The notes: generated from the sequence alone by a model not told the origin. A stretch of 64,000 bases of DNA from Pyropia yezoensis (GCA_009829735.1 CM020619.1:27430063-27494062); one strand, 5' to 3'; shown: positions 44,701 through 54,070, counted from the stretch's first letter. Program-made: numbers and translations.

Positions 44701-46461
44701 ATGGCTACCCTCCCTGGCACGACGGTGCCCGAAGGGGTAGACCCCGCGTCCCTTGACGCATCCCTGGTCACCGCGGGGGACGGTGCCCAACCCGGCGTTC
44801 TCCCTACGGGTGAAGCAGACCTGGGCGTGACATCCGGTAGTGGACTGGAGTCTACAGGCGGCCAAGTACCGCCTGCTCCCGTTCCTCCGGCTGTTCCTCC
44901 TGTGGGAGCCACCCCGGGGTCAACGGCGTTTGAGTCCGCTCGCAGCAGACGTCTCCCTCCTGTCGGTTCTACTCCTCAACCTCCAGGGATAGCCCCTGGT
45001 GTGTTTACTCCTGGACCCACACATGGCAGCTGGGTGTATACACCTCTTCCTGTGGGCACTGGCAGTGCCAGAGGCACCGCTATGACTGGTTCTACGGGTC
45101 TTCCTGAGACTTCGACTCCTGGGACCGGCCAAGCTTTTCCTCCCCTTGCGTCCTATGGGGCGGGGAGCTCCAAGACCGGTGACCGGAGCAGCCATAGGCG
45201 TCGGCGTCGTCGCCGTCGCTCTAGCACCAGCGAGACCAGTTCCTCCAGCTCTGAGGAGGGATATGACTGGGATGCATCTCCCGGTCCTACCCGGCGCAGG
45301 CTAGTCGAGTTCGACTTCCCTGCCCACCAAGTGGGAGATGCCACCCTGAACAAGGTCACGTATTGGGGTAACTACCGGCTGGAGAACCAAGACCAAGGTT
45401 ACACCCGGAAGATGGCCAAGAAGATGGCATCCCTGAACCGGCGAATGCAGCCGAGCTTTGGGGGACATCCTAAGTTTTCCGGGAAGAGACCGGCGCTTAT
45501 CTTTGCCTTCCTGCGCCGGTTTGTCAAGGCATGCAATGACAACGATGTGTCCGAGGGCAAGGCTCTCTATCTCCTGGTTAACTTCATGACCGGAGAAGCG
45601 GAACAGCGGTTTGCACAGGTTCTACCAGACTCTGCCGGGCACATTGTTGGACGTACCGTCGCGAGTTATCCGGAGGCGGTCAACTGGCTCCTGTCCAACT
45701 ACGCAGACGCGGACTCCCTGCGTAAGGCAGTCGGTAGGCTGAACCGGGCAACCATGGAGAGACAAGAGACTCCAGAGGCGTTCGCCCGTCGTGTCCGGGA
45801 GATGAGCGATGCTTGTGGCAACGTTTACCCTGAGGACAGGCTCAAGATGATCTTCTCGGAGGGGCTTCCTGAATATCTTCAAGTGGATGCGGAGAACTAC
45901 AACCAGGAACATCAAGAACATACCTTCCAGCAGTTGATGGCCTACACCCAGGGCAAGCACCGGCAAGCCAAGGCCCTCCAGGCTCCTATGGTATCAACTC
46001 CCAAGCCGTTGTCGCGAGTTCGTCCCGGACCCGACAAGTATAAGGGAGGTGATAACCCTGTACCGGTACTCGCAGTTGGCGAGGCCTCACCCATGGAGTC
46101 AAGGGACAAGTGGGGCGGCTTCGTTTCTAAGGAGCAACCTTCCCTGGTCGCCCCCAAGCAGATCAGGAACCAGCGATTCCGGTCTTGCTGGCTCTGCCAG
46201 AAGGAGGATCATATGTCCTACCAGTGCCCGACCATTCCCAAGGATCTCCAGGAGAAACTCAAGCGTCAAGGACTGGTGTTTGCAAAGGCGGTCAACTGGG
46301 CTGACCGGCGGGCACCCTCCAAGATGGACAAGGCACAGGTACATGCCATCCGAGTGGCAACCTTACAGAGCATCACGGAGGCTCTGGCAAGGGAAGCTCC
46401 TACGGACTTTGACCTGGAGACCGAAACCTCTAAGGACTCCTCGGACCCGGGAAACGAGTAG
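44701..46461 (+). CDS. gag: E3 gag
   Basis: 586 residues from ATG at 44701. The N-terminal half is Pro/Thr/Gly-rich. A basic SHRRRRRRRRSS followed by a Ser/Glu stretch precedes the capsid-like part (about 205-430: FSGKRPALIFAFLRRFVKACN and SYPEAVNWLLSNYAD). A single CCHC knuckle, CWLCQKEDHMSYQC, lies at about residue 498. It is alignable with E1 gag in the capsid part but differs at the N-terminus. It forms the particle and binds RNA. The frame is intact and ends at TAG two codons after the slippery heptamer. Confidence 0.9.
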   Translation: MATLPGTTVPEGVDPASLDASLVTAGDGAQPGVLPTGEADLGVTSGSGLESTGGQVPPAPVPPAVPPVGATPGSTAFESARSRRLPPVGSTPQPPGIAPGVFTPGPTHGSWVYTPLPVGTGSARGTAMTGSTGLPETSTPGTGQAFPPLASYGAGSSKTGDRSSHRRRRRRRRSSTSETSSSSSEEGYDWDASPGPTRRRLVEFDFPAHQVGDATLNKVTYWGNYRLENQDQGYTRKMAKKMASLNRRMQPSFGGHPKFSGKRPALIFAFLRRFVKACNDNDVSEGKALYLLVNFMTGEAEQRFAQVLPDSAGHIVGRTVASYPEAVNWLLSNYADADSLRKAVGRLNRATMERQETPEAFARRVREMSDACGNVYPEDRLKMIFSEGLPEYLQVDAENYNQEHQEHTFQQLMAYTQGKHRQAKALQAPMVSTPKPLSRVRPGPDKYKGGDNPVPVLAVGEASPMESRDKWGGFVSKEQPSLVAPKQIRNQRFRSCWLCQKEDHMSYQCPTIPKDLQEKLKRQGLVFAKAVNWADRRAPSKMDKAQVHAIRVATLQSITEALAREAPTDFDLETETSKDSSDPGNE

Positions 46462-46542
46462 GGCAGGCGCTCTCCCCAAGTGTCTTCCCGAATCTCCAAC
46501 GGCAGGGTACTTCTACCTGTTCTCCCCTTGCGTGCCGGGAGA
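46449..46542 (+). promoter_or_regulatory. Putative -1 ribosomal frameshift site, E3 gag/pol
   Basis: G GGA AAC (46449-46455) lies in gag phase, with the gag stop at 46459-46461. I read the -1 frame codon by codon from 46,455 to 46,590 and it is open into protease. Possible downstream pairings: GGCA..CGC (46,462-46,470) with GCGTGCC (46,530-46,536), and TCTCCC (46,471-46,476) with GGGAGA (46,537-46,542). Together they would form a pseudoknot-like fold, which needs testing. E4 keeps these bases. Confidence 0.65.
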
Positions 46543-49500
46543 AAGGACGGCAGTTACCTGCTCAACCGGTAGCCGCCTGGACACCCTGTTTGTTCAAGGG
46601 GACCTTGCTCGTCCTGCGTAAGGAAAACCTCAAGATTAATGCTCGTATGCGTGTGGGGGATAGCCTCCCCCAAGCTGTTACGCCGGTGGTCGACACGGGA
46701 GCCGGACCAAGCGTCATCACTGAGAACCTGTTACCTCCGGGCTGGCGTCGACATGCCTGGAGAGCGCCTACCAGAACCCATATTGTAGACGCATCAGGTC
46801 AAACCCTACGACCGCTTGGCCGTCTTCCCGTCGCCATCTATGTCAACAATGAACCAATGCTTTTTCCCTTTCTAGTAGTCAAGACCTTATCAGTCCCCCT
46901 CATCCTAGGCTGGGACTTCCAGAAGCAGCATGTCAAGAGCATCCTACCCGGAGAAGGAAAGGTGCAGTTCAACCATGGGTTTGTGTCACCAGTGCTGGAG
47001 CACCTAGACACCAAGGTTCGTGTGGCCAAGAACCAGAAGGAACGCATCCCACCCTCTACCTTGACCCTCATCAAACCGGTGCTCCTACCTCCTCGCTCGG
47101 AGACCAAGGTTCAAGTCACGACCCGGACTGCAGGTCAATGCCTGATCTACGGACGCAAGGAATTTCTGGCGAAACACCGATTATACCTAGCCCATGGACA
47201 TCACAAGAAGGTGGAGCGGCACACCCCGTTCTCGGTGCTGATCGTCAACGTGAGCCGGAAGCCAATAACCCTCGCCAAGGGCACTCGAGTTGGTACAGCA
47301 GAGCCTTACCGGGGGTCCGCCCGCGCCATGAGCAAGGAAGACCTCTTCAACCTGCAACAAGAGCTGGCATCCAACTTGACGGCCTTAGACGTATCTCCGG
47401 AACAAGAGCAGGCTGGCCGTACTACTCCGAAGCCCGAACAAGCACCGCCCGGGATGCCGAAGGTCAACCAAGAAAACGTCCCTCCCGACTTGAAGGAGGC
47501 ACTGGAGAAGCTTCTCCAGGAATATCGGCACCTGTGGTCTGGAGAGCTGGGCAAGATGGACGCCACCCTACACCGGATTCAACTCAAGCCAGATGCCAAA
47601 CCAGTGCACATGCAACCATACCGGGCTGGATCTCATCGCCGGGATGAGATTGAGAAGCAGGTTAACAAGATGCTCAAGATGGATGTTATCGAGCCGTCTG
47701 ATGGCGAGTGGGCTTTCCCGGTGGTAGTCGTCCCGAAACCTGGCGGTCACTTCCGTTTCTGCGTTGACTACAGACGCCTGAACGAGATGACAGTCAAGGA
47801 TGTATACCCGATACCCCGGATGGATGATTGCCTCGACTTTCTTGGTGATGCCACCCTCTTCTCGACGCTGGATTGTAATGCCGGTTACTGGCAGATCCCT
47901 CTGGCTGATGAGGACAAGGACAAGACTACCTTCACGTGCCACATGGGACTATTCCGGTGCAAGCGTCTCCCTTTTGGTCTCACTAATGCTCCGGCAACCT
48001 TCCAGAGAGCCATCGACATCATCCTGTCGGGGCTAAGGTGGAGAACATGTTTGGTCTACCTGGACGACATCATCGTTTTCTCCAAGACCCCAGCGGAACA
48101 CCTGGAGCACCTTCGAGAAGTCCTGGCCCTCCTGTCCAAGGCTGGAGTTACCCTCAAGGCCGAGAAGTGCCACCTGTTTGAGACTGAGGTGGAGTACCTG
48201 GGGCACGTGTTGAGTCCGGGGGAGCTCCGAGTCAATGAGAAGAACATCAAGGCCCTCCGGCATGCACGGCAGCCTAAAACCCAGACGGAACTCAAGAGCT
48301 TCCTGGGTATGTGCAACGTCTACCGCCGGTTCGTACGAGACTACGCTCTGATTGCCCGGCCCTTGACCAAGCTTACTAGCAAGAAGCTTCCAGCACAACT
48401 CCCGGTGTTCGACGAGAAGCAGACAGCAGCCTTCGAAGAGCTCAAGAAGCGCCTGACCACCACTCCAGTACTGGCGTTACCCAAGCGGGAGGGTCAGTTT
48501 GTTCTGGAGACTGACGCCTGTGGCGTCCAGGTGGGGTGCTCACTACTCCAGCAGCAACCTGATGGGCACTTCCTCCCGATAGGCTACTACAGTCGCGTCT
48601 TGACTCCAGCCGAGAAGAACTATTCGACGACCGAGCGCGAGTGTTTGGCGGTCGTCTGGGCTTGCTTCCTGTTACGGCCATATCTTGAAGGACAAGAGTT
48701 CCTCATCCGGACGGACCACGCCAGTCTAAGGTGGCTGCTATGCATGGACAGCAGTCAAGGAAGGGTCGCCCGGTGGCGCCTACGCCTTTCGGAGTTCAAG
48801 TACAAGGTGCGCACCAGAGCAGGGAGGGAGCACCACTGCGCCGACACCATGTCCCGGCTGGAGACTCCTGCAGCCGATACCGGTCCTATCCCGGAGGAAA
48901 TACCTTGCTTCATCCTCCCGAATGTCGGACGTGGCTGGCACGCTCCCCTGTACGAGACACCTGAAGCTCATCAACCGGTAACCATTCACCGGATGCTGGA
49001 GGCACAACTGACGGATCCTCAATGCTTGGAGCTTCGCCACCAAATGGACCTGAACCGGAACAGTCGCTTCTCCGAGTCTACAGACGGACTCCTAGTACGG
49101 GTGTCACCCTTCGATGGGGCAACTCAAGTCTACGTACCCCGGAGCCTACGGACTGACATCCTACGCCTGGAGCACTCGTCTCCCCAGGCCGGACATCCTG
49201 GTATCAATCGGATGTATGCTTCCATGAGACGACACTATTACTGGGAAACCATGGCCAGTGACGTCCATAAGTGCCTGGAGGCTTGTATTTCTTGTGCAAG
49301 GAACCGGTTGTCCCAGAGGAAGAAGACTTCTAAGCTACGCCTATTCCCTGCGGCGGAGCCCTTTGCAAGCTTAAGCATGGACATCCTGGGGCCCCTACCT
49401 GAAACATCCAGTGGCAACATATACCTGCTCATCATTTGTGACCGGTTCTCCAAGTTCACTCGAGCAATCCCGCTGAGGACCATCACGGCTCTGGATGTCA

Positions 49501-50549
49501 CGTCAGCCTTCTGCGAGTACTGGATAGCTGCCTATGGCCCTCCAGACTCCGTCTTAACCGACAACGGTCCCCAGTTTGCATCCCTGTTCTTCCAAGGAGT
49601 CTGTGACCTGATGGGCATCAAGAACTTATACACCACGACGTACCACCCTCAAACGAACGGCCAGGTGGAACGATTCAACCGGACCCTAGTGGACATGCTA
49701 CGGCACTACGTGGAGGAGCACCAAGAAGACTGGGACGAGCTCCTGGCTGTCCTCACTCTAGCCTACAACTCCCGAGTTCACCGGACAACGGGAGTCGCTC
49801 CTCTCGACTTTGTCACCCCAAGGCGGCTGACCAACTTCTCCCTGGAAAGAATACCGGATGGTCTCCAGCCTGCACTGAAGTCAGGTCCCAAGGCAAAGGA
49901 TGAGTTCCTGGAACAACTAAAGCTCCTGCTCCCAAGAGTCAAGGAGTCAATCTCAAAGACCCAGGAGCGATACAAGCGGGACTATGACAAGGGTGTCCGG
50001 GAAAAGAACAAGGAACTGGGTGGTGGCGACTGGGTTTTTGTGGACACCCATAGCAAGACCCGGGGGAAGCTGGACTCTAAGACGGATGGACCTTATGAGA
50101 TCCTCAATACGGATGGCTGGACCTTCCTTCTAGACGTGGATGGTTCCCCGTACCGGGTGAGCAGCGACCATGTCACCCGAGCTCCACCGCCAAGCCAACG
50201 GGACTTGACCCGGCGTAAGCGGACTGCGATACCCTGGCTATCCCAAGGAGAAGGCCTGGAATTTGTCTACGTCAAGTTTGTCGACCATGCCTGGAGAGAC
50301 GGGCGCCTGTACCTGCGAGTACGCTGGTTCGGTTTTAACCCAGCAGATGATACATGGGAACCCTCAAACCGGCTACCCATCGCGGACGTCTGTGCCTACA
50401 CGCGACGGAACGGGATTGAGGGCACTCCAGTGGCCAGAGCCGGCAAGATTCTGGAGTCGGACACGGAGGAGGACCAAGAGGACGGGGCCAACCAAGACCC
50501 TCGGGACGAGACGAGCTCACCCGCAACGGATGCGGAACAAGAGGATTGA
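46455..50549 (+). CDS. pol: E3 pol: PR-RT-RNaseH-INT-chromodomain
   Basis: Open from the frameshift site to TGA at 50547-50549; there is no ATG near its start, which supports synthesis as Gag-Pol. Residues counted from 46,590: protease D35-T-G, with LILGWDF further on; RT with VDYRRLNEMT, FGLTNAPATF and YLDD at 490-493; RNase H D642 (LETDAC), then TERECLAVVW and RTDHASL; integrase zinc region (GHPGINRMY..CISC); catalytic D931 (MDILGPLP), D991 (LTDNGPQ) and E1027 (GQVERFNRT), with 35 residues between D991 and E1027; a GDWVFVD linker; and a C-terminal chromodomain at about 1230-1275 (LRVRWFGFNPADDTWEP). It copies the RNA to DNA and inserts it. All motifs are intact, as in the chromovirus branch of Ty3/gypsy. 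Confidence 0.92.
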   Translation, partial: RVGQALSPSVFPNLQRQGTSTCSPLACREKGRQLPAQPVAAWTPCLFKGTLLVLRKENLKINARMRVGDSLPQAVTPVVDTGAGPSVITENLLPPGWRRHAWRAPTRTHIVDASGQTLRPLGRLPVAIYVNNEPMLFPFLVVKTLSVPLILGWDFQKQHVKSILPGEGKVQFNHGFVSPVLEHLDTKVRVAKNQKERIPPSTLTLIKPVLLPPRSETKVQVTTRTAGQCLIYGRKEFLAKHRLYLAHGHHKKVERHTPFSVLIVNVSRKPITLAKGTRVGTAEPYRGSARAMSKEDLFNLQQELASNLTALDVSPEQEQAGRTTPKPEQAPPGMPKVNQENVPPDLKEALEKLLQEYRHLWSGELGKMDATLHRIQLKPDAKPVHMQPYRAGSHRRDEIEKQVNKMLKMDVIEPSDGEWAFPVVVVPKPGGHFRFCVDYRRLNEMTVKDVYPIPRMDDCLDFLGDATLFSTLDCNAGYWQIPLADEDKDKTTFTCHMGLFRCKRLPFGLTNAPATFQRAIDIILSGLRWRTCLVYLDDIIVFSKTPAEHLEHLREVLALLSKAGVTLKAEKCHLFETEVEYLGHVLSPGELRVNEKNIKALRHARQPKTQTELKSFLGMCNVYRRFVRDYALIARPLTKLTSKKLPAQLPVFDEKQTAAFEELKKRLTTTPVLALPKREGQFVLETDACGVQVGCSLLQQQPDGHFLPIGYYSRVLTPAEKNYSTTERECLAVVWACFLLRPYLEGQEFLIRTDHASLRWLLCMDSSQGRVARWRLRLSEFKYKVRTRAGREHHCADTMSRLETPAADTGPIPEEIPCFILPNVGRGWHAPLYETPEAHQPVTIHRMLEAQLTDPQCLELRHQMDLNRNSRFSESTDGLLVRVSPFDGATQVYVPRSLRTDILRLEHSSPQAGHPGINRMYASMRRHYYWETMASDVHKCLEACISCARNRLSQRKKTSKLRLFPAAEPFASLSMDILGPLPETSSGNIYLLIICDRFSKFTRAIPLRTITALDVTSAFCEYWIAAYGPPDSVLTDNGPQFASLFFQGVCDLMGIKNLYTTTYHPQTNGQVERFNRTLVDMLRHYVEEHQEDWDELLAVLTLAYNSRVHRTTGVAPLDFVTPRRLTNFSLERIPDGLQPALKSGPKAKDEFLEQLKLLLPRVKESISKTQERYKRDYDKGVREKNKELGGGDWVFVDTHSKTRGKLDSKTDGPYEILNTDGWTFLLDVDGSPYRVSSDHVTRAPPPSQRDLTRRKRTAIPWLSQGEGLEFVYVKFVDHAWRDGRLYLRVRWFGFNPADDTWEPSNRLPIADVCAYTRRNGIEGTPVARAGKILESDTEEDQEDGANQDPRDETSSPATDAEQED

Positions 50550-50694
50550 GAAGAAGGGAACGGGTATATCAAGGAGAACACGCAATGCAAGCATGGAGCA
50601 ATCAAGGAAAACAAGCACCCGCTCGAGCAACCCTTCTCTCCGCCTCTTCCCTCCTCGCTTCTCCCAAGACCCTCACCCTCCTTGCATCCAACTA
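50550..50694. other. Convergent junction between E3 pol and the opposite-strand gene
   Basis: 145 bp between the pol stop (+) and the stop of the opposite-strand frame (-). The + strand has a C/T-rich run CTTCTCTCCGCCTCTTCCCTCC. No further gene. Confidence 0.5.
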
Positions 50695-52812
50695 CTACTC
50701 CCGGCGCGGACGCTGAGCCGCGGGAGTGTCCTCCGGCGTTGCCTCCGCGGTACGACGGGAACCGGAGGAAGACGGGATGACGTAGTGCGGTGGACGCGGC
50801 GCATCCCGGTATGACGCCATCGGAGTAGTACCAGTAGTTGCCGGTGGCTCCCGCTCATCCAGATATGTCCGTCGGCGCCGCTGGAAGCCCGTGAAGGTCT
50901 CTGACCACTGCTGGGCCAAGCCATGCCGCGTCAAAGTCGCCAGAAGTTCGCCAACCACCGGGTTGTTCGACATCTGACCGCTGTCCGCGCAAGCAAACAC
51001 CCGGTCGACCACGTCGTTCAAGACACTGGCGTAAGTGCCCAGCACCAGAGAAGACCCGACGCCTTCAACCTGCACCGGAAGACGACCCAGCTGGTCTTCA
51101 ATCATACCGACGTCGTACTGGTCGCATGTTGGACCACCTTGGTTCAGGTACCAGTCAGGCACCCGGAAGCGGGTAAGGCGCAGAGTCGGCGCCGGAATCT
51201 CGAACCGGCCTGAGGATGACACTACCGGACGGTCCACAACGGCCCCCGAGACCGGAGTGCCCAACTCCAGCGGAGGCACAGCGCCGCCGGCGTTGGATGA
51301 AGGCGTCCGGGGTAGAGCGGCCGGAGTAATCGGCGACCGCACGGCCACTCCCAGACTCGCCGCAGACAAGCGCGGTGCCGGAGGAGCTTGAAGTACTGGC
51401 ACAGCCGGAACAGGGCGCGGACGTGCCGGTGACGGTTCAGGCGAGGCGACCGGGGCGACAGGGGCAACCGGAGGAAGCGGAGCCGCCGCAGACGCCCGAC
51501 CGACCGCCGCGGCCCATCCCGACTCCTGCACCGGCGGCCCAACTGGCAGAAGATCAAGGGCGGCCGGAGCAGGAAAGCTACCTAGCTGCGGCCACGCCGG
51601 AAGCGGCGTCGCCAGCTGCACCTTGGCCGGAGAAGACTGGTAGACCACCTGCGCCCAACCGAAGCCATCCCGACGCGGGCGGTTCTGGTCGGCAATCGCG
51701 TTCAAGAAGTTCCGGTCATGCACCGGCACCAGACGCCGGAAGTCGATCATCGCCTGGAAGAGCTCCTTGTACTCCTCGTCCTGGCTGCACAGGAAGTCGA
51801 CGGTCAACTTGTCGACAATCCAGACCATCAGGAGGTCAGGGAGAAACCAAAGCCGGTTGGACACCAAGACCTCATGAAGCCAGTGGTTGGCCGCCAAGAC
51901 TGTCATCTCGGACGTGTACATCATGTACGGGATTGAGTGGAAGAAGCCCTTGATCGACGCCTGAGTCAAGGCGTCCAAGAAGTACCAGGTGCAAGGGATG
52001 CTGGAAGGAGCAAACCCGACCGGGATCTCGACTTCCTGCTGCTGCGGGATGACCTTGGGGTAGTATGCCGCCCGGTTAGCCTTGTCCAGCTTCCAGAACT
52101 CCTGGTGGTTGCAGCTCACAAGGAAGTCACGCTGACGCCCGCGTCGCTCACCCTGCTCCCGTGCCGGCGACAACTTGGAGTATTTCCGGGTCAAGAAAGG
52201 CGGCTCCAGAGCGACCATGCTCGGACGGGGGTCGCAGTTCAAGCTTCCCGACCCCTTGAGCGCCTCATCCCAGACCTTGAGCGCCCGGTAGACGTACCCT
52301 TCCTCCTCCGGCCACCGGACAACGGACGCGGACACGCGACGCTCGGTCAAGGGTAGATCCAGTACCAGCGCGAAGGGGAGATCCTCCAGACGAGCAACCC
52401 AAGAGGAACCCGAGAAGCTCTGGGAGCGGTCTTGTGCCAGGCGCATCTGGTCCGCCGTGTGAAGACGTGCCTTGTCCATCTCGGTCAAGACCCCGCGCTG
52501 GAGTTCCTTGCGCCAGAGGTCCATGCAATCCTGCTGGCACTGGGCCGCGCCGGCGTTGCCGACCACCGTGGAGTAACGCCGGGCCGCCAGAGGGTCCTGC
52601 CCAAGAAGCATCTCCGGGAGACCCTCCGGGGGGGCCTCGACCGGGTGCATCGCGGAAGCCGGGGGAACTCGATCCGTCCCCGCCGTGGCGACCGGCGCCG
52701 GCACCGACATCCGAGGAACCGGAGGCAGGAGAGGGGCACGACGACCCGAGTTCTCCTCCGCAATACTCGCCGCCGGAACCACGGGACCAGCTTGGATCTC
52801 GGAACTGGACAT
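50695..52812 (-). CDS. Long opposite-strand gene of E3, unknown protein
   Basis: 705 residues from the Met at 52810-52812. The frame extends to 53,139 in the 3' LTR, but E4 ends before the corresponding point. I do not recognise it. Residues 1-75 are Pro/Ala-rich. Residues 80-400 look globular, with LEDLPFALVLDLPLTERR, TWYFLDALTQASIKGFF, and a hydrophobic LWFLPDLLMVWIVDKL at 321-336 that is too polar at its flanks for a sure membrane helix. Residues 400-535 are a Pro/Ala linker. Residues 536-650 are globular again (FRVPDWYLNQGGPTCDQYD). The end is RPRRE. No zinc knuckle, protease or nuclease motif is seen. No sense gene overlaps it, so it is not a shadow. It could be driven from the 3' LTR in antisense (inference). 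The E4 copy aligns without gaps. Confidence 0.7.
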   Translation of the reverse strand: MSSSEIQAGPVVPAASIAEENSGRRAPLLPPVPRMSVPAPVATAGTDRVPPASAMHPVEAPPEGLPEMLLGQDPLAARRYSTVVGNAGAAQCQQDCMDLWRKELQRGVLTEMDKARLHTADQMRLAQDRSQSFSGSSWVARLEDLPFALVLDLPLTERRVSASVVRWPEEEGYVYRALKVWDEALKGSGSLNCDPRPSMVALEPPFLTRKYSKLSPAREQGERRGRQRDFLVSCNHQEFWKLDKANRAAYYPKVIPQQQEVEIPVGFAPSSIPCTWYFLDALTQASIKGFFHSIPYMMYTSEMTVLAANHWLHEVLVSNRLWFLPDLLMVWIVDKLTVDFLCSQDEEYKELFQAMIDFRRLVPVHDRNFLNAIADQNRPRRDGFGWAQVVYQSSPAKVQLATPLPAWPQLGSFPAPAALDLLPVGPPVQESGWAAAVGRASAAAPLPPVAPVAPVASPEPSPARPRPVPAVPVLQAPPAPRLSAASLGVAVRSPITPAALPRTPSSNAGGAVPPLELGTPVSGAVVDRPVVSSSGRFEIPAPTLRLTRFRVPDWYLNQGGPTCDQYDVGMIEDQLGRLPVQVEGVGSSLVLGTYASVLNDVVDRVFACADSGQMSNNPVVGELLATLTRHGLAQQWSETFTGFQRRRRTYLDEREPPATTGTTPMASYRDAPRPPHYVIPSSSGSRRTAEATPEDTPAAQRPRRE

Positions 52813-52981
52813 ACCGTCCAGACTCCGGGGAACGAGAGGGCCAAGGTGAAGGAGCGGAGGGGGGGTGGCAGAATCGGGGCAGGTGATCGTGACCGGGTGA
52901 AGACGCTCGACCTCGGCACCGGTGTGGACGTGCTCGAGGCTGTGCACGGTGGCACGTGGTTCGGCCCGAGGACGTGCCGGA

Positions 52982-52996
52982 CTAGGGAGGGAGCTA
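52982..52996 (+). other. E3 polypurine tract
   Basis: CTAGGGAGGGAGCTA directly precedes the 3' LTR and is the only purine-rich stretch at that place. Confidence 0.5.
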
Positions 52997-53569
52997 TGTA
53001 GCATCCCTGGCCCCGACTTGGCGCCGACCCGGGACTGCAACCAGAGGGCACCAGGTGCCAGAACACGCCCGCCGTGTGGCGATGGTTGGCGGCCGTGGCC
53101 CGTTCCCGGCACTGGGATGCGGTGGACTACGCTATCCACACGCGAGAGAGGGATTTCTGATGTGTTTTTGCATATTTGTGAGGGACTTGATTTGAGAGAA
53201 TTTGAGTGTGAGATTAGTGAGTGGGAATAGAATTAGTAGTGATAGTGGCCCCCGACCTGACGAGGTTAGACTCGGGTCGGGGCCACTCGGGGTTATGGGG
53301 GGGGCTACCGGGCCAACGTGCCGGGGTTCCCCCAGATGCACGTTAAGAGGGACAGCGAGGCGCCCTCGGCCCGCGCCCTCAGGGAAAAAGACAACTGCGC
53401 GTTTGCTTTCCTCTTCCCCGTGTGCACTACCGTGCGTATCTGTTTGCTCTGCGAGCAGGCACGTGAGGCAACAGGCATACCATTCTCGTAGTTCCCCTTT
53501 CTGCGTTACCTGTCCCTTTCCCCCGAGGGATATTGACACGTGTCTGAGAGGATCGAGTTTTATACCACA
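52997..53569 (+). repeat. E3 3' LTR
   Basis: 573 bp, almost identical to the 5' LTR; the visible difference is CCCGTTCCC for CCCGTGCCC. It is followed by the target duplication GAGCC. Confidence 0.92.
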
Positions 53570-54070
53570 GAGCCCACCTACAAGTTTGAAGGGGCCAAGG
53601 TTGTGCAGTACTACCAGCGCGTCGGGACCGAGCCACCCTTCTCCGAAGAGGAGGTGGTCGCTCTCCTGAACCCTTTCAAGGCGATCTACCAAGTGTGGCC
53701 CTGGAACCTGGAGCCTGGTTCTGACTTATGCCCCCGAGGACAAGACAAGTTGACGAACCCATGGCGTTGCTTGGGGACATCACCAGGTGGCCCCGACGAT
53801 GGACCGGCTACAAGTGCGCCCATCGTGCTGGGGCATCAGTGGCGACAACATTGCTTTTTGGTGTTACAAGACTTTATTTATGGGGGGCTACTTCCCCATT
53901 GTCATCGTCGCCACGCCCATCTTCTTCCCGGGCATCCAGAACCACCAAGATGCATTCTCTTCCCCGGTGATCCGACCGGACATGAGCCGTTGCAGCACTG
54001 CAAGATCAAGGATCAACTTTATCTGGCGTTGCAACACCGAGACTGCTTACAGGGGCTTACCCTGACGTAG
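53570..54070 (+). pseudogene. pol: E2 pol C-terminal fragment, right of E3
   Basis: It resumes the E2 chromodomain at TYKFEGAKVVQYYQRVGTEPP and continues with FKAIYQVWPWNLEPG, exactly where E1 reads HKLDRATVIQYCERVGTEPP and FKAIYAVWPWNLEPG. The present frame begins in the E3 LTR and runs to 54,070, past the point where E1 pol stops (equivalent to about 53,735). Confidence 0.8.

Larger units (their letters stand above)
43919..53569 (+). mobile_element. LTR retrotransposon E3, apparently complete
   Basis: 9,651 bp flanked by the duplication GAGCC (43914-43918 and 53570-53574), inserted in the same orientation into E2. The two 573-bp LTRs differ, by eye, at about one base (a G to T change near 53,103), so the insertion is recent. 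Gag and pol are open and all catalytic residues are present. Unlike E1 and E2, it carries a long gene on the opposite strand between pol and the 3' LTR. It is the best candidate here for an active element. E4 is a decayed relative. Confidence 0.92.

Noticed and set aside
50923..53001. Sense-strand frames of 96-192 codons after E3 pol
   Set aside because: Shorter, discontinuous and less protein-like than the 705-codon frame on the other strand, which they mirror.
53540..54070. An ORF starting in the E3 LTR
   Set aside because: It is a chance fusion of LTR sequence with the interrupted E2 chromodomain, not an independent gene.
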